From contig NZ_CP065047.1 in assembly GCF_015689175.1 (NCBI RefSeq), positions 1,488,001-1,552,000 on the forward strand: a DNA stretch of 64,000 bases. The letters are read 5' to 3'. Below, one piece after another: positions 45,633 through 54,650 of the stretch. The stretch's first letter is position 1, and every line of letters begins with the position of its first letter. The position numbers and the translations under genes were made by a program. The notes beneath the pieces were generated by a model. The model did no database searches. It saw only the letters and a program-made list of their open reading frames with translations, and was not told the origin of the DNA. Source of the stretch: Mycobacterium kubicae (GTDB lineage: Bacteria; Actinomycetota; Actinomycetes; Mycobacteriales; Mycobacteriaceae).

Positions 45633-47411
45633 TTAGAAGGGTGCGTCGTCGGGCGTGGGCACTCGCACCGGGAAGGCATGGTCGACAGTAGGCGCGCCTC
45701 CAGTTTGCACCGTCGTGGTCGGCTGGACTTCGGAAAGCCTTGTCGCCCAGGCAGGGAACGGAAACTCCACCGCAAGAGGAACAGGAATGGCAGGCTGACT
45801 GACGAACATTGTTCCGGGTTTTGCGATGGTCGCGCGGCTGCGCTGCCCAGATGGAAGGAATCCGTATTCGGGGCGCGAGGCTTCGGCGGAGTCGAGCCGG
45901 CCTACTACTTTGATCGCGCTGTTGCTGATGATTCGGCGCTCGACCTCACTCGCCGTTTGTTGAGCGCCTATTAGAATGATCCCGAGCGATCGGCCGCGCT
46001 CCGCGATGTCAAGGAGGACGTCTTTGATAGGGCTGGCGCCTGCACGCGGGGCGTACTTGTTGAGTTCATCGAGCATGGTGAAGAGCAAGCTTCCTGGTCC
46101 AGATGCTTCCTTACGCTCGGTCTCGCGTGCCAATACAACGCCGGTGACGAAGCGCTGTGCCCGATCCATCAGGTTGTGGAGATCCACGACGGTCACTTGG
46201 CGGTTCTCTGTTGTGACTTGTCGACCCGGACGATGCGGAATATCACCGCGGATGAGATCGGACAGCGCTCGCTGGCTTGACCGCAGGCGGCGGACGAACG
46301 CGTTTGCGGTGCCTGCGGTGATCGCTGGGCCAGCCCAATCGGGCATTGTCCCGGGATCAGTTACCCGGTCGCATATGAGATCGACTAGGTCCGAGTAGGT
46401 GCGGCAGTGCTGGCCGTCAATCAGTGCGGCACCGTCGGAGCCTGCGGGGGTGGTTTCGCGCCGAAGCTTCGATGTGACTTGGTGTACGACGAGCGTGTAT
46501 TGCTGGCGTTCGTCTTCGACATCGGCGAAAACGTATGGGAGAAGGCCGCCGTCGCAGAACTCTGTGATGGTCCACCAGAACGCTTCAACGCCTTCGGTGC
46601 GGCCCGCGACGTGAGGCCGCGCATTGTTATCGCCGGGGATGGGAGGCGCGAAGAACCCTACGGATTGGAAGGGGGAGGCCGCTAGGCCCAACTCGGCGTA
46701 AGCGTGGCGCAAGTCGTCGCCGCTCTCACCGCTCAGTCGCGCGTTCGGCTTATCTAGGAAGAGGAGGTCTTCACCTTTGACTGAGAAGATCAGCGCTTTC
46801 GCGTTGTGCGCGTTTCTCAATACGCCGCCATTGAAGAGGGCGTGAAGAAGGAATAGCGCGAACGAGGTTTTGGTAGCTACGCCGGAGATGCCGCTGATCG
46901 AAATGTGGGCCCCTCGGGTGCCGTCGATGAAGTCAAGGTCCACGTAGACCGTTTCACCGTCGCGCCCGACACCGACCGGCAGGCGGCGATCCATCTGGTC
47001 GAAGTAGAGCGCTTCAGCTCGTTCCGCACCGGTTGCTCGACGGGCAATCGAACCGGGCCGAGGAGGGACATAGCACTCAGGCTCGACTCTTGTCGTCGTG
47101 ACTTCGGCGACCTCTTGTACGCGAGCCGGCATGACGCCATCAGATATGAGGAAGACGTCGCTGCCAAACGACGCGCCTTCATGACGGGACCGGACGTCTG
47201 TCACTATTCCCGATGTCAATACTTCGCCCCGGCCGGGAACGTTCCGAGAAGTCGCAACGACGTCGTCGAGCTGCAGATATGCATCAGGGTAGATAGCGAC
47301 ATGGAAAACCAACGGCGTCGCGTCCTCCGTGCCGACGACCTGGCCAATTTCGTGCGCATCATGATGACTCGGAAAGTCAGCGACTAGTCCGTTCGGCGGC
47401 TCTTCGACCAC
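45633..47411 (-). CDS. herA: HerA-like DNA translocase (DUF87 ATPase)
   Basis: A 592-residue FtsK/HerA-superfamily ATPase. An N-terminal HAS-barrel-like domain (about residues 20-110) precedes the RecA-like core, which has an unusual Walker A of the type GISGVATKTSFALFLL, where GVATKT replaces the usual GxGKS/T. Walker B lies in LLFTMLDELNKYAP, followed by ERGRSLGIILIGAQQTASEVERRI and the arginine-rich end region. The frame is open to 47567, but the GTG at 47411 follows AAGGGG and begins just before the barrel, so it is preferred. First gene of the herA-mre11-rad50-nurA unit. HerA hexamers pump DNA into NurA, or drive SIR2 partners in SIR2-HerA defence systems. Confidence 0.85.
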   Translation of the reverse strand: MVEEPPNGLVADFPSHHDAHEIGQVVGTEDATPLVFHVAIYPDAYLQLDDVVATSRNVPGRGEVLTSGIVTDVRSRHEGASFGSDVFLISDGVMPARVQEVAEVTTTRVEPECYVPPRPGSIARRATGAERAEALYFDQMDRRLPVGVGRDGETVYVDLDFIDGTRGAHISISGISGVATKTSFALFLLHALFNGGVLRNAHNAKALIFSVKGEDLLFLDKPNARLSGESGDDLRHAYAELGLAASPFQSVGFFAPPIPGDNNARPHVAGRTEGVEAFWWTITEFCDGGLLPYVFADVEDERQQYTLVVHQVTSKLRRETTPAGSDGAALIDGQHCRTYSDLVDLICDRVTDPGTMPDWAGPAITAGTANAFVRRLRSSQRALSDLIRGDIPHRPGRQVTTENRQVTVVDLHNLMDRAQRFVTGVVLARETERKEASGPGSLLFTMLDELNKYAPRAGASPIKDVLLDIAERGRSLGIILIGAQQTASEVERRIISNSAIKVVGRLDSAEASRPEYGFLPSGQRSRATIAKPGTMFVSQPAIPVPLAVEFPFPAWATRLSEVQPTTTVQTGGAPTVDHAFPVRVPTPDDAPF

Positions 47412-47603
47412 TTGAAATCCCCTTAAATTCCTGGGAAGGACACCGTGACCGTGCGAGTGTAGATCCGGGAACGGACATGCCGCAGTAATTTGTGCATGCG
47501 CTGCTGGGCACCCACAGCCTGTGCGGATCAGCTGACTCAGAGATGGGTTCCGTCCAGCGTCTGACATGGTAGAACCGTTCGACAGGCATGCATGGAGGCT
47601 GCG

Positions 47604-48350
47604 GTGAATTCGGCGCCAGCGCCGAGCTTGGCTGCCTTTGCTGGGTGGTTCAGTTCTGAATCAATAATGCCCGCACTGCGGGCGGAGGTGCTCTTGCAGC
47701 TCGATGCCGAGCGCACAATTCACGATCGACATCGAAACCTCGTCGTCGCCGCGACCTGCCGGAACGGGTGAGACCGTCATCGCAGCTCTGGATTACCGGC
47801 GTCGTGTGCGCGATGTGCACGACCGCGACCTCACACTGCTGTTCATCGCGCGTCGGAAAGATACTTCAACAATCGCGGCGGATGTATTAGGGAGTCCTCA
47901 GCGACGCGACGGTACAGCTGGTGGGTCGATGCGGATGGTGCCGAGATTCTCAGCCGCGGTCTCGGGATCGCATTTAACCCGGGACTCATCTATGCGGGTC
48001 TGGCCGGCGCGACTAGGTGGCCGAGTGGCATGCGCTCAAACAACACACTGTGGTTGCGAATCATGACCATGCACCTCGGCGGTAATCACGAATTCTCCAC
48101 GTTCCGACGCACACTCGGCGCGATGCTGGCTCACGCGGACGGGGTGACGCGTATCGACGAAAATGCGCTGACGCTATGGATGTATTCCCACTTACGACTC
48201 ATCGCCGTTCCCTACGACGACAGGGATCGGCTGGGCCGACTCGAACGCAATGTATTGACACACCTTGACCCACCACTGAATTTGCAGGGTATGGCTACGA
48301 CACCCGTCCGTGCGCGGCTCAAGGAGCTGCGACGCGCGATCACGAACTAA
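47604..48350 (+). pseudogene. GIY-YIG nuclease-family gene with three frameshifts
   Basis: The protein can only be read by moving through three frames. It runs from the GTG at 47604 (GGAGG upstream), LAAFAGWFSSESIMPALRAE, to about 47753. It then shifts to LPERVRPSSQL, shifts again near 47788 to DYRRRVRDVHDRDLTLLFIA, and shifts once more near 47912 to YSWWVDADGAEILSRGLG, NPGLIYAGLAGATRW and NNTLWLRIMTMHLGG. Each shift equals one missing base, so net frame returns to that of the start. The last part resembles the GIY-YIG proteins found in actinobacterial islands. The final 107 codons remain open from 48030. Three lesions in one gene point to real decay more than to sequencing error. Confidence 0.75.
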
Positions 48351-49416
48351 ACCAGGACGGCGGAAAGCTGACGTCGAGCCTTTCAGTTCGTTTATAGCCC
48401 GACCACGTCGGCACACCCGAAGGCTGACCGCGGTAGATCCCGCGAGCCGCGGCGGCGACGCGTTCATGCTGCGTCGGCCACTGCAAGGTGTCGGCTAGCT
48501 GCTCCAAGATACTTCGATCACGTTGCAGCACTTGATCAACGATGCCCACCGCAGGCAACGCGCCACTCTTGTCGCTATTGCATCGCGCACACGCTAGGAC
48601 AAGATTGGAAAGCCCGTCGATACCCACCAGCGACCACGGCAGCACATGGTCAATCGGATTATTCGCCGGCAGATGAGTGCGGCAGTAGAAGCAATGCGGC
48701 CCGAACGCCTCTTTGAACGGCTCCCGTATTGGCGTCAGAGCCGTCCGCTCCCGACCGAACAGATGGCCGGCCACATCTGGGACCTCGGCATCGAGAAATT
48801 TGTTCATTCGACGCACGTCTTCGACCCACATGGTCTCCAGCGCGGGCTTGAGTAGACCTGCAAGTCGAGCGAGCCCGTACCCAACACCGGGTTTAAGTGC
48901 GATCGCGTCGCCGTGAGCGCGCAGCGTCGACCGCGACACTTGGTCGTGCAAAAACGAATCGTCGTAGAGGAACGGGTCGCTCGCCGATGAACCGGGTAGC
49001 TTCTGAAGCCGGTGCAAGGGCTGCTGCGCCAGGCATACCGTGATTTCGTTGATAGCCCGCTCATACGCCGCTGGAGCGCGCATCGCCGCAACATCGACCG
49101 ACCAGGTGAACCGGCCCGCAGCTGTGCGTAAGTCATTGGTCGCGATCAGCATTCGTGCTCGCGGCTGCGTGGATTGCCGTAACTCGTGCCCGTCGAAGGG
49201 CCTAACCTGCTGCCAGTAGATGTCCAGCACGCGGCGGGCCAGCTCGGGCAGCCGCACCACTAATGTGTCGCCAGGGTGGTCGGGCAGATTCTCGATGCAG
49301 TGCTCCACCAGCGCCATCAGCGTCGCCAATTTGTACGTCGCTGTGCGGAGTCCCGTTTCCAGAATTGCCACCACCCGCTGCCCGAGCAGCAGCGGATCAA
49401 CCACTTCATCTGGCAC
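48340..49416 (-). CDS. HNH endonuclease-domain protein
   Basis: A 358-residue protein with a C-terminal HNH nuclease at about residues 235-290: CFYCRTHLPANNPIDHVLPW, then NLVLACARCNSDKSG. It has two CxxC zinc pairs around the DH motif, with the first His in IDHVLPWS. The N-terminal 230 residues are helical and unrecognised, perhaps a sensor or DNA-binding part. Divergent from the pyrophosphohydrolase gene with 69 bases between starts, a likely shared promoter region. Its last 11 bases overlap the 3' end of the opposing GIY-YIG pseudogene. Probable nuclease effector in the island; target unknown. Confidence 0.82.
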   Translation of the reverse strand: MPDEVVDPLLLGQRVVAILETGLRTATYKLATLMALVEHCIENLPDHPGDTLVVRLPELARRVLDIYWQQVRPFDGHELRQSTQPRARMLIATNDLRTAAGRFTWSVDVAAMRAPAAYERAINEITVCLAQQPLHRLQKLPGSSASDPFLYDDSFLHDQVSRSTLRAHGDAIALKPGVGYGLARLAGLLKPALETMWVEDVRRMNKFLDAEVPDVAGHLFGRERTALTPIREPFKEAFGPHCFYCRTHLPANNPIDHVLPWSLVGIDGLSNLVLACARCNSDKSGALPAVGIVDQVLQRDRSILEQLADTLQWPTQHERVAAAARGIYRGQPSGVPTWSGYKRTERLDVSFPPSWFSS

Positions 49417-49485
49417 GGTCGGCCCTCGATGTCACCGGCACGCGGTACAACAGCACCACAGCATTATCGCGTGGGGAGCACCGCC

Positions 49486-49806
49486 GTGGGCAAACTCGTA
49501 CGGGACAAAGTCCCCGACCTCATTCGCGAATCCGGACGCAGCTCGCGTGTGTCTAGCCTCTCCGCGCCTGCCTATCGTCGCGCCCTGATCGACAAGCTGC
49601 GGGAGGAGGTGGACGAGCTCGCCGCAGCCCAAACGACCGAGTCACTCCTCGAGGAAGCGGCCGATGTCCTCGAAGTGCTCACCGCGATCGCCCTCGAGCA
49701 CGGGGCCGCTCTCGCTACCATCGTCCAGATCGCACGAGTCAAGCGCGACGAGCGGGGAGGCTTCGATCTGCGGCTATGGCTAGACGACGTTGACCCGCAG
49801 CCTTGA
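49486..49806 (+). CDS. MazG-like nucleotide pyrophosphohydrolase
   Basis: A 106-residue all-helical protein of the phosphoribosyl-ATP pyrophosphohydrolase-like group (VGKLVRDKVPDLIRESGRSS, then LIDKLREEVDELA with the metal-binding ExxE, then LLEEAADVLEVLTAIA with the ExxD pair). The family hydrolyses NTPs to NMP and pyrophosphate. The GTG at 49486 follows GGGGAG and begins the conserved KLVRDK start; a longer frame from 49276 overlaps the divergent HNH gene. It heads a three-gene plus-strand unit with the SMC-like ATPase 21 bases downstream. Small pyrophosphohydrolases recur in defence loci, so a nucleotide-signalling or clean-up role is possible. Confidence 0.8.
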   Translation: MGKLVRDKVPDLIRESGRSSRVSSLSAPAYRRALIDKLREEVDELAAAQTTESLLEEAADVLEVLTAIALEHGAALATIVQIARVKRDERGGFDLRLWLDDVDPQP

Positions 49807-49827
49807 CTCAGACCGGGAGGTGAACGC

Positions 49828-52264
49828 GTGTCGGACGAGCGGCTAAAGAACGACGTACTGGCCCGCGCCGACGAAGACGCCGGCCTCAGCGATCAGGCGC
49901 GCCTCGTCGTCCTCGCGGCACTGGAATCCTCCGACGACCTGTCCGAAGTCCTCGGAGGGGGCACTACCCGCCGCGAACTCGTCGACTCCCTCACGGCACC
50001 GATTGAGGAGCCCAGCGAACCGACCGGTGCCTACCTCACCGAGGTCACCGTCGAAGGCTTCCGCGGCATCGGCCCGAAAGTGACGCTGCCGCTGAAGCCC
50101 GGACCCGGCCTGACCGTCGTTGCCGGCCGCAACGGCTCCGGCAAGTCGACCCTTGCCGAAGGTTTGGAGCTCGCGCTCACCGGCACCAACTCCCGCTGGA
50201 AGAACAAACCCGTAATCTGGTCGCAGGACTGGCGCAACCTCCATGCCGGCAAGAAGTCAGAGATCCGGGTCGGCCTCGCCGAGGAAGGCGCGGGCACCAC
50301 GACGATCGGAGTCGACTGGCCACCCGGTGACGACGTCGCTGTCGACGACTCCAAGCGATGGGTGCAACGCAAAGGCAAGAAGCAAGAAGACATCTCGGTG
50401 CTCGGCTGGGACGGTGCCCTCGAGATGTATCGCCCACTGATGAGCTACGACGAATTGAGCGGAATTCTAGAAGGCAGTCCCAGCGCCTTCTACGACCAGC
50501 TCTACAAGCTGCTCGGCCTCGAACAGCTCACCGACGCGATGGCGCGCCTCGACGCCGAGGTCAAGCAACTGCGCCAACCCGCAGCCGACCTGCGCAAGGC
50601 CCGCGATGCGCTAAAGCCGACGTTGGAGTCACACGAAGACCCCAGGGCGGCAACCGCTCTGGCGCAGGTCCGCAAGACCAAGCCGAACCTTGTCGCGGTG
50701 CGACCGTTGATCACCGACGGCACCAATGCCGCCGTCCCGCAAGCATGGCTGCGCGCCGAGCGGCTGACCACGCCCGAGCCCGCGGACATAGCGCTCAAGT
50801 GCGCGGCTCTACGCTCTGCCGCCGACAGCCAGCGCCAGGAGACGGAGCGCTCTGACGCGCTCGCCGCCGACCGCGGCCAGCTGCTGGAGATGGGGCTGGA
50901 CTTCCACGAGCACTTCGGTGACCAGAAGTGCCCGGTGTGCGGAAACGGAACTTTAGATGCGAACTGGGCGGTCGCTGCTCGCGCCGCCCTGGAACAGGAA
51001 CAGCAGGCGGCCCAGGCGCTAACCGCTGCGCGCGGCGACTGCCCAAGCCCGCTCCGCAGTGATGGCGGCCATCCGTGAGATTCCCGCCCCGCCGACGGTC
51101 GACCCCCACCTCACGCAGCTGGATGCTGCCCGCGCCACCTACGACGCCTTCGTGAAGCTGCCGGTGGATGACGACAGCGCTCTCGCCGACCATGTGACCG
51201 AGACCCTCGAACCACTGCGCCAGGCCTATGCCAATCTGCGCCAGCAGGCCGCCACGTTGATCCAATCACGCGCTGACGCATGGCAACCCGTGGCTATGGA
51301 GCTTGCAGGATGGATCGGCAAGGCCGAGAAGGTCGCCGAAGCCGAGCCGCGGCTCGCTATTGCCGACGAGGCTCTCAAGTGGCTGCAGAAGAACGCCGGG
51401 GTACTGCGCAATGAACGCATCGCTCCGCTGGCCGGCCAAGCGAAGGGTATCTGGGCGGCATTGCGGCAAGAAAGCAACGTCGATCTGGGCGAGATCCGGC
51501 TTGAGGGCCAAAAGACCACGCGCCGAGTGGTTTTGAAGGCCGACGTCGATGGGTCGGACACCGACGCGTTCGGTGTGATGAGCCAGGGCGAGCTGCAGGC
51601 CCTGTCGCTGGCAATCTTCATCCCGCGTGCCACATCGCCGGCGAGCCCGTTTCGCTTCCTCGTGCTCGACGACCCCATTCAGGCGATGGACCCGTCGAAA
51701 ATCGACGGCTTCCTCCAAGTGCTCACCCGGCTCGCCGAGAACCGCCAAGTCATCGTCTTCACCCACGACGACCGACTCCCGTCGGCCATCAGACTGTCAC
51801 GATCGCCGGCGCGGATCGTGGAACTTGTTCGCGGTGCGAACTCCGTTGTCACCGTGACGGAGTCAACTCGACCCGCAGACCGCCTGCTCGAAGACGCGTT
51901 CGCGATCGCGGTCGACGAGGCCGTCCCCGACGACATAAAGAAGAAGGCCGTGCCGCTGCTGTGCCGCGAGGCGTTGGAGGTCACGGCGTGGGACGTCTTC
52001 TCCTCGCGCCAGTTCACCGCGGGCAACTCGCGCGCCGAACTCGAGGACATGTGGAGCGACGCGACGACGACGCGGCAGCGCGCCGCGCTGGCAGTGGACG
52101 CGACCAACAAAGCGGCAATCGACAAATGGTTGGACGGTGGTTTGGCGCGTCGCGCGACGATGGCCGTGGCGACCAAGGGGATACATGCCGGGATCCGGGA
52201 CTACCGTGAGGCCGTCAAGCAGGCCCGTTTGGCCGTTGAGGACCTCGGACGGCTCGCCACATGA
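49828..52264 (+). pseudogene. SMC/RecF-like ATPase with zinc-hook motif, frameshifted at about 51040
   Basis: A Rad50-like ATPase gene in two frames. The first part (49828-51039) has VTVEGFRGIGPKVTLPL, Walker A AGRNGSGKSTLAEGLELAL near residue 95 and a CPVCGNG hook near 372. The second part continues from about 51041 (AQARSAVMAAIREIP) through FGVMSQGELQALSLAIF (signature) and FLVLDDPIQAMDPSKIDGF (Walker B). Dropping the T at 51040 joins them into one 811-residue protein, so a single-base insertion (or a two-base loss) is the only lesion. A sequencing error is possible. The GTG start has GGGAGG upstream. The end overlaps the next gene by four bases (ATGA). Confidence 0.8.
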
Positions 52265-52608
52265 ATGACCGCACCGCCGCACTCGACCACGCTGATCGAC
52301 TGCTCGAGGGAGAGTACGGGTTGGGCGGTCGCGGGCCGCTTATCGCGGCCCTGCTGGCGCGCTCGGCGCTCGAGGACTGGCTCGACGAACAGAGCGCATC
52401 GTGGACAAAGCAGGCGTATGGCTTTCCCACGACAAGGTCGAAACTCGTTGCGCTGGGCGCACTTCGCGGCACTGATCTCGGAGAGCAGGCCAAGCGGGTG
52501 TGGCATGGGTTGAGTCTGGCGGTACATCGGCACGCCTACGAGTTGCAGCCGTCGCTCGCTGAAATTCGTCACCTCGTCGGGGCAGTGAGGGACCTGCAAC
52601 AGCAATAA
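52261..52608 (+). CDS. small helical protein coupled to the SMC-like ATPase, possibly HEPN-like
   Basis: A 115-residue helical protein with a four-base start overlap (ATGA) with the ATPase gene, so its synthesis depends on translation of that gene. Residues about 80-100 (VWHGLSLAVHRHAYELQP) recall the helix carrying the conserved polar residues of HEPN proteins, but a clear RxxxxxH ribonuclease motif is not present. It may instead be a structural partner of the ATPase. Function not assigned. Confidence 0.6.
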   Translation: MNDRTAALDHADRLLEGEYGLGGRGPLIAALLARSALEDWLDEQSASWTKQAYGFPTTRSKLVALGALRGTDLGEQAKRVWHGLSLAVHRHAYELQPSLAEIRHLVGAVRDLQQQ

Positions 52609-52673
52609 GGCGCGCCGTTGCGGATTTATTGGGACGTGTATCTGCTAGGCCACCTTGCGCTTTGGCGTTGTCA

Positions 52674-53366
52674 TCACTCCACAAGACGTTCGGGCAGCGA
52701 TGTGGCGGCGATGCCCACCACAACCTCGTCACGGGCGCTTGGGTCGATACCGACGTGCATGCCCAGTTCAGTAATTCGGCCGTCGCGCGGATGCCAAGGG
52801 CGGTTCGGCTGGGTACGTCCCAAGATTGGGTCGAGTGAGTCGATGGTCTGCTTCCACAGATTCAGCCAATTTCGGCGTGGACCGACGACGAAGGACAGCT
52901 CAAGCCGGACGGGCCCAGAAGCAAGTTCTGCGGCTTCCGCAACGGCGGCGTTAACTTGCTCCTTATAGGCGAGAGACGACGCCGAAGCGGTTGTCTTCGC
53001 AATAAGCACGTCTGTCGACGGTGAGGAAACTTCCCGGGCGGCTTCGATCCGCACGAATGATCTTTCATCGTGCTGCTTTGTGCACCACACCGAAACCAGT
53101 CCGCAATCCCTCAAGTGATATGCAAGCGGATAGGCGTAGTTGTCGAGATCCGCCATCTCGAGCAGATTCCGGCCGACCGGCAGGCCGACATCGAGCCGAA
53201 GCGCCCATGGTCCGTCAACCCTCGACTCGGCGAGCAGCGCTTTGGTGTCGTCGAGATATGCCCGCAGCCGCACTTGATCCGGGTGGCCGGTCTTTTCCCA
53301 GGACGCCAATCGGGGCGAAAGCCTGAGCTGATGGGCAGTGTTGTCGGGTCGGCCATACCAGCGCAT
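52674..53366 (-). CDS. hypothetical protein at the right end of the island
   Basis: A 230-residue soluble protein. The C-terminal half reads like an alpha/beta domain (VRLELSFVVGPRRNWLNLWK, then TIDSLDPILGRT, then GMHVGIDPSARDEVVVGIA). The NxxKxxxDxL arrangement faintly recalls RusA-type resolvases, which carry acidic residues at such positions, but the metal-binding Asp set is not clear. No signal peptide or membrane segment. It is convergent with the ATPase unit, with 65 bases between. The last gene before the genome returns to core-like content. Confidence 0.6.
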   Translation of the reverse strand: MRWYGRPDNTAHQLRLSPRLASWEKTGHPDQVRLRAYLDDTKALLAESRVDGPWALRLDVGLPVGRNLLEMADLDNYAYPLAYHLRDCGLVSVWCTKQHDERSFVRIEAAREVSSPSTDVLIAKTTASASSLAYKEQVNAAVAEAAELASGPVRLELSFVVGPRRNWLNLWKQTIDSLDPILGRTQPNRPWHPRDGRITELGMHVGIDPSARDEVVVGIAATSLPERLVE

Positions 53367-53455
53367 CGCCTCAAGGTAACCCGGAGCACCGACAGATTTC
53401 TCGTGCCCGCGGCGAGCCTAAGCGCCCTACGTCGGGCTGCGAATCCTCGCGCCAA

Positions 53456-53809
53456 CTAGTACATCTCCCGAAACCCCCCGATCAACCTGATCGTGTTCCC
53501 GTCCGGGTCCACGAGCCTCGACAACCGCACCCCCTTGTCAGCATCCTGAATCTCGCCCGGCGTCAACCCTCGACCGCCAAGCTCCTCGATCGCACCCTCC
53601 AAGTCCTCGACCGCGAAGTTGACCATGGTGCTGCCAGCCTTCTCGGCATCGGCGAATACTTGAATCCACCCCGTACTCGTCACTCGCCACTCAAACAGCG
53701 ACGGCATCGGATTGTTGGTCGGCGCGGCACCCACAAACCGCTCGTACCACTGCGCCGCCGCGTGGATGTCCGACACGGGAATCACCGCCAAGAGATGCTG
53801 TACTTGCAC
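53456..53809 (-). CDS. VOC (glyoxalase-like) family protein
   Basis: A 117-residue vicinal-oxygen-chelate fold protein (VQHLLAVIPVSDIHAAAQWY, VNFAVEDLEGAIEELG, RLVDPDGNTIRLIGGF). This fold serves in glyoxalases, dioxygenases and resistance proteins. The usual first metal His is at HLLAV and the last ligand position near NTIRLIG, so metal binding is uncertain. GAGGAGG touches the ATG at 53815 but stands six bases before the GTG at 53809, which also begins the expected MQVQHLL N-terminus, so 53809 is chosen. Confidence 0.8.
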   Translation of the reverse strand: MQVQHLLAVIPVSDIHAAAQWYERFVGAAPTNNPMPSLFEWRVTSTGWIQVFADAEKAGSTMVNFAVEDLEGAIEELGGRGLTPGEIQDADKGVRLSRLVDPDGNTIRLIGGFREMY

Positions 53810-53901
53810 GCCCATCCTCCTCAAAGTCACTACAAGTTCTGACTGCGCCACGCCCACGAACTCATCGGCGCGGGTAGGCGCCAGGTGTTTAGCTTGCGGA
53901 T

Positions 53902-54552
53902 ATGGACCACCAAGCTCGCTGGCGGGGGCATGTCGTCCCCCGGCTCATCGTGGCGCTGCTCGCCGGTCTCCTAGCTGCGGTCTCACTCGGCGTAACCAAG
54001 GACTGGACGTATGCACCAAGCGCCGGCTGGATCGCTGCGGCCTGCGTCTATTTGGGGTGGACGTGGTCGGTCGTCCTGCCGATGGACGCCGACCAAACCC
54101 GCGATCACGTGCAGCCCGAAGACCCGCCGCGGGGTTGGTTGACCGACGTCATCATCCTCACCGCCAGCATCGCGAGCCTGGCCGGTGTGGCGCAGCTGCT
54201 CATCGCGGGCCAGAGAACCGGCGCGGACAAGAACCTCGCGGCCGCTATCGGCGTGGTGAGCATCCTCGCCGCGTGGTGCGTGGTGCACACCGTCTTCGGC
54301 GTGCGCTATGCCGACGTCTATTACTCCAACGCCGCCCGCGGCATCAGCTTCAACGGAACCGAGAATCCCCGGTTCGTCGACTTCTTCTACCTGGCTTTCA
54401 CCATCGGCATGACCTACCAAGTCTCCGATACCAACCTGCAGACCGGCCGACTCCGCGTCATCGCGCTGTGCCAGGCGCTGCTGTCCTACTTCTTCGGGGC
54501 CGTGATACTGGCGGTGACAATCAATCTGATTGTCGGACTGAGCAACTCCTGA
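53902..54552 (+). CDS. DUF1345 family membrane protein
   Basis: A 216-residue integral membrane protein with about five hydrophobic segments (LIVALLAGLLAAVSLGV, AGWIAAACVYLGWTWSVV, VIILTASIASLAGVAQLL, AIGVVSILAAWCVVHTVFGV, and a C-terminal LLSYFFGAVILAVTINLIV). The HTVFGVRYADVYY and DFFYLAFTIGMTYQVSDT blocks are the DUF1345 signature. Function unknown in the family. Free-standing, 92 bases after the divergent VOC gene. Confidence 0.85.
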   Translation: MDHQARWRGHVVPRLIVALLAGLLAAVSLGVTKDWTYAPSAGWIAAACVYLGWTWSVVLPMDADQTRDHVQPEDPPRGWLTDVIILTASIASLAGVAQLLIAGQRTGADKNLAAAIGVVSILAAWCVVHTVFGVRYADVYYSNAARGISFNGTENPRFVDFFYLAFTIGMTYQVSDTNLQTGRLRVIALCQALLSYFFGAVILAVTINLIVGLSNS

Positions 54553-54650
54553 AGTCCGATTGCTACCAAGTTGGTCACGGTCGCCTAACGTCTTGCGACA
54601 CATGGGGCGCCGGGCCGGTTCCCGACGCCCGAGTCGACCACACTGCGGTC

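Noticed and set aside
47704..48066. Separate small genes in the GIY-YIG region
   Set aside because: These frames are pieces of one protein family read through successive frameshifts, not independent genes.
52674..53366. RusA-type Holliday junction resolvase
   Set aside because: Only a loose NxxKxxxDxL resemblance; the set of metal-binding Asp residues is not evident, so the gene is left as hypothetical.
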